Shown here: piece after piece, positions 51,364 to 61,009 of the stretch
How positions within the stretch are numbered: position 1 is the first letter of the stretch
Layout of the letters: every line of letters begins with the position of its first letter
NCBI GenBank assembly: GCA_051208035.1
Contig: JBPJFZ010000018.1
Coordinates: 1 to 64,000 of the forward strand
DNA length: 64,000 bases
Source: JACKOB01 sp024234575
GTDB lineage: Bacteria > Pseudomonadota > Gammaproteobacteria > Pseudomonadales > Oleiphilaceae
Direction of reading: 5' to 3'
The notes under the pieces: model-generated
The model's input: only the letters and a program-made list of their open reading frames with translations
Databases searched by the model: none
Told to the model about the DNA's origin: nothing
Made by a program: the position numbers and the translations under genes

Positions 51364-51771
51364 ATGAAACAACTAATGAAGATGAATGCAGTTTTCCTTG
51401 TGCTGTTTATTTTGATCAGCCTGACGATAGCAAGATTGGGATACTCCCAACCACTTGAACGGCCAAACATTAAAACACCTGCCCCTCTGAACCATATACT
51501 TATTTTATCGGCAGATCAGAAGGAAATCTTCGTCACCATTTTGCAAGAACAACACGAGAAAAAAGAAAACATTCGGCTGAGCTATCAAGCCTCCCGAGAA
51601 GCCGAAAGTGCAGAAATGGATGCGTTGCATCAAGACACGCTGGTTAGACTTCAGTCAGTACTTACCGAGGCCCAGATCACCCAATTTGATGAACTAAGCA
51701 AAAGGCCGCCCCCACCCCGACCAAGCGATAAAAACTGGCAAGGTATGGGTTCGATACCGGCAACATTCTAA
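51364..51771 (+). CDS. Spy/CpxP-like small periplasmic protein
   Basis: 135 residues. Signal anchor or signal peptide (VFLVLFILISLTIARLGYSQ), then a helical part with two LTxxQ-type motifs (LSADQKEIFVTIL and LTEAQITQFDEL) around a charged coiled-coil, and a Pro-rich end. These are features of Spy/CpxP/heavy-metal-resistor proteins, periplasmic chaperones induced by envelope and metal stress. It lies 157 bp after the DoxX gene in the same direction and may belong to the same copper response. Low similarity means this remains a probable call. Confidence 0.6.
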   Translation: MKQLMKMNAVFLVLFILISLTIARLGYSQPLERPNIKTPAPLNHILILSADQKEIFVTILQEQHEKKENIRLSYQASREAESAEMDALHQDTLVRLQSVLTEAQITQFDELSKRPPPPRPSDKNWQGMGSIPATF

Positions 51772-51836
51772 TATCAGCCCCTTTAAAGGGCGCTATAACC
51801 TTAACTTCATATGACCAGTCAACGAAGAAGCACAGC

Positions 51837-53255
51837 ATGAAAAGTCTTCAATTACTCGCATTGTGCAGTGCGCTGTCTATAACCCTGGCAGGCTGCGGTG
51901 GATCTTCTTCAGGAAATAACGAACTTGCAGATACCAGCCAGAGCACGGTGATCGACAGTACGACATCAACTGAGACCGAGACTCACAATGATAACAGCAC
52001 ACCACCAGTAGACAACGAAACCAGCACCGACAACACACAGCCAACAGACAGCGAGTCGGGGGCGGATGACACCGTCATAGAAGCTGGTATCTACCGTATT
52101 GTTGATACCAACCAGAGCACTTGCTTTAACTCTGCCACTGGCGCCACCACCCCTTGCACAAGCAGTGGTTACGATGCTGATTACAGCGGTAGCCAGCCAG
52201 ATTACACCCTCAGTGACAGTAAGCTTAGCGTCACCGATAACGTCACAGGGCTGGTGTGGACACAAAGCTCCGATCTTAACAACGACGGCTCTCTAAACTA
52301 TAGCGACAAACGCTGGCAAAGTGATGCCATCAGCTATTGCGCCAACCTTAACCTGGATGGAATCAGTGACTGGCGGTTGCCGTCGATTAAGGAAAGCTAT
52401 TCATTAATCCTGTTCAATGGCAAAGATGCGAGCAGCTACCAGGGTACAGACACCTCCACCCTTACACCCTTTATTGACCCCGTGTTTGACTGGGCTTTTG
52501 GTGACTTAACCACGGCCGAGGGCATTGCCGCAGGAGACAGAATAATTGATGGGCAATACGCTTCGACCACCAGTTACGTCTCCACCACGATGAACAACGA
52601 TGCAACCATGTTCGGGGTAAACTATGTTGACGGACGGGTCAAAGGCTACCCGAAAACATTTAAAAAGTTTTATGTGCGCTGCGTCTCTGGTAATGAACTT
52701 TATGGCATAAACAATTTTATAAACAATGGCGACGAAACCATCAGCGATCTGGCAACCGGCTTAATGTGGCAACAAAGTGACACAACTTCTTCCAACTGGG
52801 GAGATGCCGTTGCACAGTGCGAATCTGCCGCTAGCGGATCACACACTGACTGGCGTTTACCCAATGTGAAAGAACTGCAAAGCCTGGTTGATTACAGCAA
52901 GTCACCTGATACCGATAGCGATGCAGCCATCAATTCGGTTTTTCAGTCAACCGCGTTTTTAAATGAAGAAGGCATCACCGACTGGGGCTACTACTGGAGT
53001 TCAACCACTCACATGGATAATGCTGGAGATGGCAGCAATGCCGCTTATGTATCCTTCGGCAGAGCCCTCGGCTATATGAATGGCCAGATTTTGGATGTAC
53101 ACGGAGCAGGATCACAGCGCAGCAATGACAAACTCAATGTCGCCACCGAACCCGGTGCAAAATCTGCCACCTCTAATGGCACTTTCTATTACAAAGGGCC
53201 CCAAGGGGACATTCTCAGAATGGCCAATATGGTGCGGTGTGTAAGGGATATTTAA
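51837..53255 (+). CDS. Lipoprotein with two Lcl (DUF1566) domains
   Basis: 472 residues. Lipobox LAGCG at about residue 20, then a long Ser/Thr/Asp/Glu-rich linker (to about 80). Two DUF1566/Lcl C-type-lectin-like domains follow; each has the signature: LVWTQSSDLNNDG with SDWRLPSIKE in the first, LMWQQSDTTSSN with HTDWRLPNVKELQSLVDY and YYWSST in the second, ending MVRCVRD. Family members are surface adhesins or glycan binders. Its target is unknown. Monocistronic. Confidence 0.9.
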   Translation: MKSLQLLALCSALSITLAGCGGSSSGNNELADTSQSTVIDSTTSTETETHNDNSTPPVDNETSTDNTQPTDSESGADDTVIEAGIYRIVDTNQSTCFNSATGATTPCTSSGYDADYSGSQPDYTLSDSKLSVTDNVTGLVWTQSSDLNNDGSLNYSDKRWQSDAISYCANLNLDGISDWRLPSIKESYSLILFNGKDASSYQGTDTSTLTPFIDPVFDWAFGDLTTAEGIAAGDRIIDGQYASTTSYVSTTMNNDATMFGVNYVDGRVKGYPKTFKKFYVRCVSGNELYGINNFINNGDETISDLATGLMWQQSDTTSSNWGDAVAQCESAASGSHTDWRLPNVKELQSLVDYSKSPDTDSDAAINSVFQSTAFLNEEGITDWGYYWSSTTHMDNAGDGSNAAYVSFGRALGYMNGQILDVHGAGSQRSNDKLNVATEPGAKSATSNGTFYYKGPQGDILRMANMVRCVRDI

Positions 53256-53431
53256 GCGGAGTAATCGTCTTTTTTAAAGAAAAGTATCGATATAAAGCAG
53301 CCTAAATAGATTTAATAACTATCACTAAGGCGGAAGAAGCCATTCTTTCGCCGCAACCTACCATTCCCTTCTATACTTACCCCAACAAATCCTCACTTAC
53401 CAAGCCACAAACGCATAACAGGCAAACAACT

Positions 53432-55270
53432 TTGGCGACCGTCCCTGAAAAAAGACGATATATCCTGCTCGCAACGCTGGTGGTAACCGGCCTGCTCTTG
53501 ACGCTCTATTATGGCAAGAAATACGCGACCCAGAGTGCCCACCACGACCTAGAGCTCGCCACCAAATACGAGCTGAACCGCCATGCAAATTTTTTAGATA
53601 CGCTGCTACAAAAATACGAGTCGGTGCCGCATTTGCTGTCGATCAACCGCCGCTTAATGGGCTTCCTATCCGACAAAGGAAATACTGAATTGGCGCAACA
53701 GGTGAATGAGTTTTTAGAAACGGTGAACAATATCAGCAAGTCGTCGGATATCTATTTGCTTGATCCTGAGGGTAACACGATCGCCGCCAGTAACTGGAAC
53801 CTGCCGTCGTCTTTTATTGGGCGAAATTTTGCTTTTAGACCATATTTTAAAACGGCGATGCTGAGCCGCCAGGGGCGTTATTTTGCCATTGGCACCACAT
53901 CGAAGAAACGTGGCTATTACTTTTCATCACCCCTTACTGATGACGATGAAATTCTGGGTGTGATTGTTCTAAAAATTGACTTGGACGAGGTGGAGCAATC
54001 CTGGTCGAGCCCGTGGAGTCGCAATCCTTTTGAGGTGATTATCAGCGATGAGTACGGCGTTATTTTTATGAGTACGCAGGCGCGTTGGCGCTTCAAAACG
54101 CTGGCCCCTCTGTCTTCAGAAAGTTTAGCGACGCTGGCAGCGCACCGGCGTTACTATGGCGTTGATCTGTTACCGCTGCAAATTAGCTCGCAGTTTATTT
54201 ACGATGATCCACAACAGCTAACGCGCATTGTTGATATTCCCGCCGCCAACGGGAAGACAGAGCGATACTTTTCACAACGTATTACCATGCCGCAAGCAGG
54301 CTGGGACGTGCAGATTCTTTCACCTCAGTATGCCGTTAGCGAGGCGATTAACATTTTGCTTATCGCCATCGGTGCGACCTATCTGGTAATTGTGCTGGCA
54401 GGGCTTTATATCTTCGAACGACGCAAGAATGAAAAGAAACTGCTCGCCGCCCGTGATGCGCTGGAAAGCCGTGTACACGAGCGAACGCAGGATTTAAGCG
54501 AATCTAACCTGCAACTGCGAAAAGAAATTATCGAAAGAGAAAAAACCGAGCGTGCACTGCATCAAACCCAGGATGAGCTCATTCAAACGGCGAAATTAGC
54601 GGTATTGGGCCAATTATCGGCGGGCATTAACCATGAATTAAGCCAACCGCTAACCGCGATTAAAACCTTTGCCCGCAATGCCGAGGCATTTTACGAGCGC
54701 GGCAATCATAGTATCGTTAAAGACAACCTGCAGGAAATCAGCGAACTGACCGAGCATATGGCGAAAATCATCGCCCAATACAAAATATTTGCTCGTAAAA
54801 CCGAAGGACTCCTTCGCGATACCGACATTACCCAGGCCATTAAGGCAGCATTGCATTTGTTGGATGCCACCCTTCGGGCTGAGAAAGTTAACGCCCACAT
54901 CACGGGAATCGATAACCCCGTAATCATTCAAGGCGACATCGTCTGGCTTGAACAAGTGCTCGTCAACCTTTTAAGTAATGCCGTACAGGCGATGCAGGCC
55001 GAGGTCGATAAGAAAATCGACATCTCGCTGCAAATAAAACCTGCGACAATAGAATTAAGCATTCGTGATAGGGGAACGGGCATAAGCGCGGAGTCTTTAC
55101 CCAAGTTATTTGAGCCATTTTATACCACCAAAGACATCAGTGAAGGCTTGGGCCTTGGTTTGTCCATTTCACAGCAGATTATGGAAATGATGAAAGGCTC
55201 TTTGCATGCGCGCAATCATCCTGAAAAGGGTGCTATCTTTACCATGATATTCCCACACGAACAGAACTGA
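53432..55270 (+). CDS. DctB-like sensor histidine kinase
   Basis: 612 residues. A membrane segment near the N-terminus (LLATLVVTGLLLTLYYG), a periplasmic double-PAS (PDC/dCache) sensor (about 40-310; FAFRPYFKTAMLSRQGRYFAIGTTS is the DctB-type motif), a second membrane segment (INILLIAIGATYLVIVLAGLYIF), a coiled coil, H401 in GINHELSQPLTAIKTF and the ATPase domain (NLLSNAVQAM, DRGTGIS, LGLGLSIS). The HELSQPL box and sensor match C4-dicarboxylate sensors, though the ligand may differ. Start TTG. Seven base pairs precede the dctD-like gene. Confidence 0.9.
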   Translation: MATVPEKRRYILLATLVVTGLLLTLYYGKKYATQSAHHDLELATKYELNRHANFLDTLLQKYESVPHLLSINRRLMGFLSDKGNTELAQQVNEFLETVNNISKSSDIYLLDPEGNTIAASNWNLPSSFIGRNFAFRPYFKTAMLSRQGRYFAIGTTSKKRGYYFSSPLTDDDEILGVIVLKIDLDEVEQSWSSPWSRNPFEVIISDEYGVIFMSTQARWRFKTLAPLSSESLATLAAHRRYYGVDLLPLQISSQFIYDDPQQLTRIVDIPAANGKTERYFSQRITMPQAGWDVQILSPQYAVSEAINILLIAIGATYLVIVLAGLYIFERRKNEKKLLAARDALESRVHERTQDLSESNLQLRKEIIEREKTERALHQTQDELIQTAKLAVLGQLSAGINHELSQPLTAIKTFARNAEAFYERGNHSIVKDNLQEISELTEHMAKIIAQYKIFARKTEGLLRDTDITQAIKAALHLLDATLRAEKVNAHITGIDNPVIIQGDIVWLEQVLVNLLSNAVQAMQAEVDKKIDISLQIKPATIELSIRDRGTGISAESLPKLFEPFYTTKDISEGLGLGLSISQQIMEMMKGSLHARNHPEKGAIFTMIFPHEQN

Positions 55271-55277
55271 GACCGGC

Positions 55278-56672
55278 ATGGAAAAAACCAAAAGCCCGCC
55301 CCCCATTACCGCCTGGTTTGTTGACGACGAAAGCAGCCTGCGCAAATCCGTGGCACAGTCTTTTATGCTGGCAGATGTCGCACTAAATACAGCCACAGCG
55401 GCGGCTGAACTCTTGCCAGACATAACTGCAAGCTTTGCAGGCGTGATCATTACGGACATCAATATGCCGGGCATGTCCGGCTTAGAGTTTTTTGACAAAA
55501 TCAAAGCGATCGACCCGGATATTCCCGTAATATTGGTGACAGGCCATGGCGACATCAGTATGGCGGTGGAGGCTATTCGTCATGGCGCTTATGACTTTAT
55601 CGAAAAGCCATTCGCTGTCGATGTGCTGATAGATATAACACGTCGGGCGATGGAAAAACGCAGCCTGACCCTCGAAAATCGTCAGCTTCGCCAGGACTTA
55701 GCGGATCAGGATGCTCCTGGGCCAAGAATTCTCGGTAAAACCGCAGCTACACAGCGACTACGTGCAACGCTGAAAACCATTTTGGAAACCCCTGCCGACA
55801 TATTGCTACAGGGCGAAACTGGTGTGGGTAAAGAGCTGGTATCCCGCTATCTGCACGAACAAAGCCATCGCCGTCAGGGTAACTTTGTCGCTATCAACTG
55901 CGGTGCCGTGCCAGAAAACCTGATCGAAAGCGAACTTTTCGGGCATGAATCCGGAGCTTTTACCGGTGCAGATAAACTGCGAATCGGGAAGTTTGAACAC
56001 GCCAACGGTGGCACGCTGTTTCTTGATGAAATAGAAAGTATGCCCATGACGCTGCAAGTAAAAATTCTGCGCGTGCTGGAAGAACGTCAGATAGAAAGAC
56101 TTGGCTCGAATAAATCAGTCCCCCTCAACATTCGTATCATTGCAGCCACCAAGGTTGATTTAAAAGCCCTGGCCGATGCAGGCGAGTTCAGGCAAGACTT
56201 ATACTATCGCCTCAACGTTGTCTCGGTGATGATTCCTCCCCTGCGCGAACGTATCGAAGATGTACCATTATTGTTCGAACATTTTACGCTGATTGCCTCG
56301 GCCAGATACCAGCGTGAAATTATTCCGCTAAGCCCAGCCCGACGGCTAGAACTAATGCAGCATCAGTGGCCAGGTAATGTGCGAGAGCTGCGCAATATGG
56401 CCGAGCGCTACGTCATCATGGGGGAAGAAAACACTTTCGATTTGGCAGAGACAGATTATAACGACGAACTACAGGGGCGACTGACTTTACCAGAGAAAGT
56501 AGAGATGTTCGAGCGCTCGCTTATCGAGACATCACTTGCCCGCTGCCAGGGCAATATTAAAGAAGTCATGGTTGAACTGGGGCTACCGCGCAAGACACTG
56601 TACGATAAGCTGAAAAAATACGGCCTTAGCCGTAACCACTTCCTAAATGGTGAAATGGGGGCCGGGTCATGA
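55278..56672 (+). CDS. DctD-like sigma-54-dependent response regulator
   Basis: 464 residues. Receiver with D60 (IITDINMPG), AAA+ domain with Walker A GETGVGKE (179-186), the sigma-54 contact GAFTGA (226-231), GGTLFLDEIESM and LRERIEDVPLLFEHF, and a C-terminal Fis-type HTH (RCQGNIKEVMVELGLPRKTLYDKLKKYGLS). It activates sigma-54 promoters when phosphorylated by the kinase upstream. No dicarboxylate transporter gene is in the window, so its target is elsewhere or is the adjacent lipoprotein gene. Confidence 0.93.
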   Translation: MEKTKSPPPITAWFVDDESSLRKSVAQSFMLADVALNTATAAAELLPDITASFAGVIITDINMPGMSGLEFFDKIKAIDPDIPVILVTGHGDISMAVEAIRHGAYDFIEKPFAVDVLIDITRRAMEKRSLTLENRQLRQDLADQDAPGPRILGKTAATQRLRATLKTILETPADILLQGETGVGKELVSRYLHEQSHRRQGNFVAINCGAVPENLIESELFGHESGAFTGADKLRIGKFEHANGGTLFLDEIESMPMTLQVKILRVLEERQIERLGSNKSVPLNIRIIAATKVDLKALADAGEFRQDLYYRLNVVSVMIPPLRERIEDVPLLFEHFTLIASARYQREIIPLSPARRLELMQHQWPGNVRELRNMAERYVIMGEENTFDLAETDYNDELQGRLTLPEKVEMFERSLIETSLARCQGNIKEVMVELGLPRKTLYDKLKKYGLSRNHFLNGEMGAGS

Positions 56673-57460
56673 GCATTTTTCTTCATCTGCCACGCTTTTC
56701 TCAACTCCCTGGTTTACTGGCACTTATTGCGTTGCTTCTGTCTACGGGCTGCACCAACTTGCACAAACAAACAGAAGCGCCCGCAGCCACATCACCCTTG
56801 TTACCATTCACGACTATATCCGCTTTAGAAAGCCCTGCAACAGAGCAAGTGCACAGACAATGGCAGGTATTCTGCTTTCGCATGCCCTTCAACGCCGAAA
56901 CTGGCCCACGCTGGTCGCTCGACACATTATTGGCAGATAGCATCATTGCACCGGCAATCTATCAGCAAGGCAACGCCCTCCCTCTCTGGCGCTTTCATCG
57001 TCGGGCGGCCGATGATTCTGCCGGGCACCAGGTCCGGTTTATCGCCTACGCCGACGAAATCACGTTAAAACACATTGAATCGACACTACTTGATAATCCA
57101 CTACTTAGAGAGCTAATGAGTGCAGGCTATGTAGATCGAGTGATTGCCTCTTGTGGCCCCAAAGATACGGCGGCAGAGCTAGAGGCCACCAGTGACCCCA
57201 ACTGGAGCATCGACATGCAACGTGCCTGGCCTTACTTTGCCATGGGCGTGAGTGCGACCTGGCTGAAACTCATCGAACAGAAACGCAACACTTATGAAAC
57301 AGAGCCCGCAACCTTGGACGAGCTGATAACCCGCTACGATGAGATTCATGAAAGTGTGACTCTCACCTGGGAAAAAGAAGGCCAGCATGCATTTTTGCAT
57401 CATTTAAATGCCTTGTTTGGCTATCAGCCACTTTTTGTTCAAAAATACCTGCGCTTCTGA
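56669..57460 (+). CDS. Unknown lipoprotein downstream of the DctBD-like pair
   Basis: 263 residues, overlapping the dctD-like stop by 4 bp (ATGA). Signal peptide with lipobox (LLLSTGC) at about residue 28; the mature part is mixed alpha/beta with three Cys (FCFRMPF, IASCGPK). I recognise no family. Tight coupling to the two-component genes is notable: it may be an accessory periplasmic sensor or simply co-transcribed. Confidence 0.8.
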   Translation: MSIFLHLPRFSQLPGLLALIALLLSTGCTNLHKQTEAPAATSPLLPFTTISALESPATEQVHRQWQVFCFRMPFNAETGPRWSLDTLLADSIIAPAIYQQGNALPLWRFHRRAADDSAGHQVRFIAYADEITLKHIESTLLDNPLLRELMSAGYVDRVIASCGPKDTAAELEATSDPNWSIDMQRAWPYFAMGVSATWLKLIEQKRNTYETEPATLDELITRYDEIHESVTLTWEKEGQHAFLHHLNALFGYQPLFVQKYLRF

Positions 57461-57519
57461 TAACGTCTGCTACTCAAAATTCATGACGCCACCATCAAGG
57501 CCCATCAGCAGGAGAAATT

Positions 57520-57972
57520 ATGCAAATCTGGGTTGACGCCGATGCCTGTCCGATAGTTATCAAAGAAATACTCTGTCGGGCTGCCACTAAACGTCAGATT
57601 TTAACGACTTTTGTGGCGAACCAGCCGATCAAAACACCGCCTTCACCGTTTTTGAAGTCCGTGCAGGTCAGTGCAGGCTTTGACGTGGCCGATAACTTCA
57701 TCGTGCAGCAAACCCAACCGGATGATGTAATTATTACCGCTGATATTCCTCTGGCCGCCGAGCTGGTCGAAAAGAAGGGACATGTGATTACTCCACGGGG
57801 ACAAAAACTCACGCCTGACAATATCAAACAGCGTTTATCTATGCGTAACTTTATGGAAGAAATGCGTTCTGCAGGGCAAGTGACCGGCGGGCCGCCGCCG
57901 TTAAACCAAACCGATCGCATGGCCTTTGCTAATGCACTGGATGCGCTGTTAACCCAACTCAGCAAAAAGTAG
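57520..57972 (+). CDS. YaiI/YqxD family (DUF188) PIN-like protein
   Basis: 150 residues, standard length. IWVDADACPIVIKEIL at the start, DVADNFIVQQTQPDDVIITADIPLA in the middle (PIN-like acidic residues), GHVITPRGQKL and GGPPPLNQTDRMAFANALD near the end are all typical. Function not established; nuclease activity is inferred from the PIN-like fold. AGGAGAA precedes the ATG. It ends 5 bp before the LysE-type gene. Confidence 0.93.
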   Translation: MQIWVDADACPIVIKEILCRAATKRQILTTFVANQPIKTPPSPFLKSVQVSAGFDVADNFIVQQTQPDDVIITADIPLAAELVEKKGHVITPRGQKLTPDNIKQRLSMRNFMEEMRSAGQVTGGPPPLNQTDRMAFANALDALLTQLSKK

Positions 57973-57977
57973 TTAAC

Positions 57978-58598
57978 ATGACTCTGGCCGTACTTAGCGT
58001 GTTTATCCCCACCTTCTTTTTCGTCTCGATAACGCCGGGCATGTGTATGACACTGGCGCTAACGATGGGCATGAGTATCGGTGTGCGCAGATCACTATGG
58101 ATGATGGCAGGAGAATTGATTGGCGTTGGTTTGGTGGCCACCTCTTCAGCTATTGGCGTGGCGGCGATCATGCTTAAATACCCTTCACTGTTTCTGGTTC
58201 TCAAATACGGTGGCGGTGCTTATCTGGGGTATCTTGGCGTTCAGCTTTGGCTGTCTCGGGGCAAAATGGCATTCTCAGAGACCCAAACCGCTACCCAGGA
58301 CAGTAGCCGTTATTCACTCGCATCCCAAGGCTTTATTACCGCAATCGCCAACCCCAAAGGCTGGGCATTTTTTATTGCCTTGCTGCCACCTTTCATCAAC
58401 TACGAACAGGCTATCGCACCGCAACTGGTCGTGCTTATCACCATGATTCTCAGTATCGAATTTCTCTGCCTGCTGATCTATGCAGGGGGAGGTAAAACCC
58501 TGAGAAAAATGCTGATGAAAGGCGGCAACGTCAGAATTATTAACCGCATCGCTGGTACGCTAATGATCGGTGTGGGTATTTGGCTAGCGACAGGGTAA
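57978..58598 (+). CDS. LysE/RhtB-family amino-acid exporter
   Basis: 206 residues, six membrane segments. SITPGMCMTLALTMGMSIGVRRS is the N-terminal family motif (TPGPxM type), and GFITAIANPKGWAFFIALLPPFI is the second. It exports an amino acid or derivative; the substrate is not predictable. Translation is probably coupled to the preceding YaiI-like gene. Confidence 0.9.
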   Translation: MTLAVLSVFIPTFFFVSITPGMCMTLALTMGMSIGVRRSLWMMAGELIGVGLVATSSAIGVAAIMLKYPSLFLVLKYGGGAYLGYLGVQLWLSRGKMAFSETQTATQDSSRYSLASQGFITAIANPKGWAFFIALLPPFINYEQAIAPQLVVLITMILSIEFLCLLIYAGGGKTLRKMLMKGGNVRIINRIAGTLMIGVGIWLATG

Positions 58599-58638
58599 GG
58601 GGCTAAGCTAGTAAATAAAGATTCTTCGAGACTACGCA

Positions 58639-58839
58639 ATGAAAACAAGCACCCCCTGCATACGCAACTGCTGTCTGGATTTCGATGATATCTGTATGGG
58701 GTGTTTTCGCTCGCTGGAAGAAATCAAAGCCTGGAGCAAGCTAAGCGAACCCGAGCGCAAGCGTCTGATGGAGATATTACCCGAAAGAAAACGCCAACGA
58801 GAGAAATTTAATTTAAATCAGCCGCCAGCAGAAAAATGA
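58639..58839 (+). CDS. DUF1289 small cysteine-rich protein
   Basis: 66 residues with the family pattern PCIRNCCLD...ICMGCFRSLEEIKAWSKLSEPERKRLME. The four conserved Cys (C7, C11 or C12, C19, C22 region) probably bind Zn or an Fe-S cluster. Function unknown. It follows the exporter gene by 40 bp and likely shares its transcript. Confidence 0.92.
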   Translation: MKTSTPCIRNCCLDFDDICMGCFRSLEEIKAWSKLSEPERKRLMEILPERKRQREKFNLNQPPAEK

Positions 58840-58892
58840 CCCAAACAGAACTCTAACGTCTAAGATTAGGTCTGAACTAGTCCAGATTAAGA

Positions 58893-60518
58893 TCAACCTT
58901 TATCTTTTTCATTAAACTGATTAGCCATTTTTAGTAGAACTTTGGCGTTATGAGCCAAGGCATTCATACTCGATATCGTCGATTCAGAGCCTTTAGCGGT
59001 GGTCATCGAAACGTCTTGTACCTGAACGAGGCTCTTCGATATTTCTTCCGACACCGCCGATTGCTGCTCCATCGCCGCAGCAATTTGAGTCGCCATATCG
59101 CTCATCCGGTCAGTTGTTGCAGAGATATCAGACATATACTTACCGCTCTGGGCGGCCTTAGCCACGCACTCTTCCACCACCTCACAGCTTTCATTCATGA
59201 GCTGAACGGCGCTACTCGATACCTTTTGCAGACTCGTAATAATCGAATTTATTTCTGAAGTGGAATCTTGAGTTTTACCCGCCAGGCTTCGCACTTCATC
59301 TGCAACCACAGCAAAACCGCGCCCTTGCTCACCTGCTCGGGCCGCCTCAATCGCGGCATTCAATGCTAGCAAATTGGTTTGCTCGGCGATGCTCTTTATC
59401 ACATCCAACATTGTTTCAATTTTTTCTGCATCCTTTGCCAATTGTTTGATCGTTATGGCGGTATTGCTAATTTTGTCAGAAACTTGGTTGATAGATTCAA
59501 TCGTGGTTTTGACCGCATCAGAGCCCTTTGTTGCCAGCTCTTTGGCAACGCCAGTTTCAGTTGCAGTCATTTCTGTTTTCTCAGCCACCTCTTTAGATGT
59601 CGCTGACATTTCTTCAACTGCAGCAGTAACCATTTCTATCTCCTGCTGTTGGTCCATCACCCCTTTATGGCTTTGGTTCGCTAAAGTCGTTGTCGCTTTC
59701 AGCTCTTTTTCGACTTGACCAGCTTGATTGTCCAGCTCTTTCATCATTATCTGCAAGGAGTTAAAGAACTGGTCTAACTCGTTAGAAATCTCAGCGATCT
59801 CATCCCTACCTGGATTGTTGAATCTGTAACTAAGACTGGCAGTGCCGGTATTGAAAGTGCGAATAATTTTCTTGAATCGGCCCAAAGGTGATAACACCAA
59901 CCATTGCATAGCAGTCGCAGTCGAAATCAAAAAAATCAAAAGAAGGGAGAATATTAATATCGCCTGAGTAACGCTTCCATCACTGACATCCTGCAAAGAA
60001 GATAGACTAAGCTTTTGCTGCTGCGCGATAAGCAGAGATAGCGAATCAACTTTGCCGTGTATTTCTTGGGCCACCTTATCAAAACCTGACATATACTTAT
60101 TACCGACGGCTGGCCCGCCATCAATATAAGCTTTAGCCATTGTCTTCCCATCTTTATAGTAATTTGCAAACAGTTGCTTCACCTTTGCCAACTCGCCTGA
60201 AAGATCAGGGTTGAGTTTCTCCAGCTGCACTAGATTATCATTAAAACTTACTGCGTGTTTATCGGCCAACTGAAATCCATCGTTGAGCCCATCTTGTCCT
60301 CTCGTCGCGCTAATATCTGTCAGCCACTGCTGTACCTGAACAACATCCATTTCTAATTCATGAAAGGCCGTCATGCTGGGTAATGTTTGGTTAATGAGTG
60401 CGGTGGTCGTTGACTGTGTTTTGGACGCATGATCAAAACTCGCCAATGTTTCCGCGACAATTACAACTAAAAACAAAAGAGCTAAAGCAATCAGCTTTTG
60501 TTTTATGGTAGCCAACAT
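58893..60518 (-). CDS. Methyl-accepting chemotaxis protein
   Basis: 541 residues from the ATG of MLATIKQK, chosen because GGGGAG lies six nucleotides upstream (a frame 15 residues longer lacks this). First membrane segment about 7-25, a periplasmic four-helix-type sensor of about 150 residues (LPSMTAFHELEMDVVQVQQWLTDISATRG), second membrane segment (AILIFSLLLIFLISTATAM), HAMP, and the signalling domain with the hairpin tip ALNAAIEAARAGEQGRGFAVVADEVR. No pentapeptide tether for CheR is seen at the C-terminus. Ligand unknown. Confidence 0.93.
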   Translation of the reverse strand: MLATIKQKLIALALLFLVVIVAETLASFDHASKTQSTTTALINQTLPSMTAFHELEMDVVQVQQWLTDISATRGQDGLNDGFQLADKHAVSFNDNLVQLEKLNPDLSGELAKVKQLFANYYKDGKTMAKAYIDGGPAVGNKYMSGFDKVAQEIHGKVDSLSLLIAQQQKLSLSSLQDVSDGSVTQAILIFSLLLIFLISTATAMQWLVLSPLGRFKKIIRTFNTGTASLSYRFNNPGRDEIAEISNELDQFFNSLQIMMKELDNQAGQVEKELKATTTLANQSHKGVMDQQQEIEMVTAAVEEMSATSKEVAEKTEMTATETGVAKELATKGSDAVKTTIESINQVSDKISNTAITIKQLAKDAEKIETMLDVIKSIAEQTNLLALNAAIEAARAGEQGRGFAVVADEVRSLAGKTQDSTSEINSIITSLQKVSSSAVQLMNESCEVVEECVAKAAQSGKYMSDISATTDRMSDMATQIAAAMEQQSAVSEEISKSLVQVQDVSMTTAKGSESTISSMNALAHNAKVLLKMANQFNEKDKG

Positions 60519-60994
60519 ACAATCTCCCCACCCAGATATTTGTGCTAAACCGGCTTTTAACAAATATTTCGTCTCGTTCTCTGAACAGTCGAATTGATCT
60601 GAAACGCCCTACCTATTAAGTTTAGTCTATTTACTCACTATTACCTTGGAAAAGCCAGACGACGCCAAATAATGAGAGATATAAGTAAAATCAGTCCACC
60701 GCAAATCAAACATATCAAACCAGATTCGCCTTCTGTATTGCTTATGAGAACCATAAATAATTACAGGATGGTGTGCTCTTCAATATTGGTCACTCATTAA
60801 ATATCTTTTTGCGTGAACAGTTTATACAGAGCTAGAATGGCCGCACGACATTTGCTGATAAACACATCTGCCCGCCAGCAAGTCAATATAACCCTAAACG
60901 ACTTCTTTAAGCTCAGTGAAGAATAGTCTCTGGCACATCTATATCGAATGAACTTTACTTAGAACAAGAAATCTTTATTCGTAATATTTATAGA
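60519..60994. other. Intergenic stretch between chemoreceptor and diguanylate cyclase genes
   Basis: About 475 bp. It holds the chemoreceptor promoter and probably the cyclase promoter. The only coding candidate is the short hydrophobic frame at 60641-60754. Otherwise nothing recognised. Confidence 0.5.
60641..60754 (-). CDS. Possible 37-residue single-pass membrane peptide
   Basis: A short frame with a hydrophilic start (SNTEGES), one hydrophobic helix (LICLICGGLILLISLIIW) and a basic end (RRLAFPR). It resembles a sorting-signal tail or a small membrane protein. No ribosome site precedes the ATG, so it may be chance or a gene remnant. Confidence 0.25.
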   Translation of the reverse strand: MVLISNTEGESGLICLICGGLILLISLIIWRRLAFPR

Positions 60995-61009
60995 TTGAGG
61001 CAAAATTGT

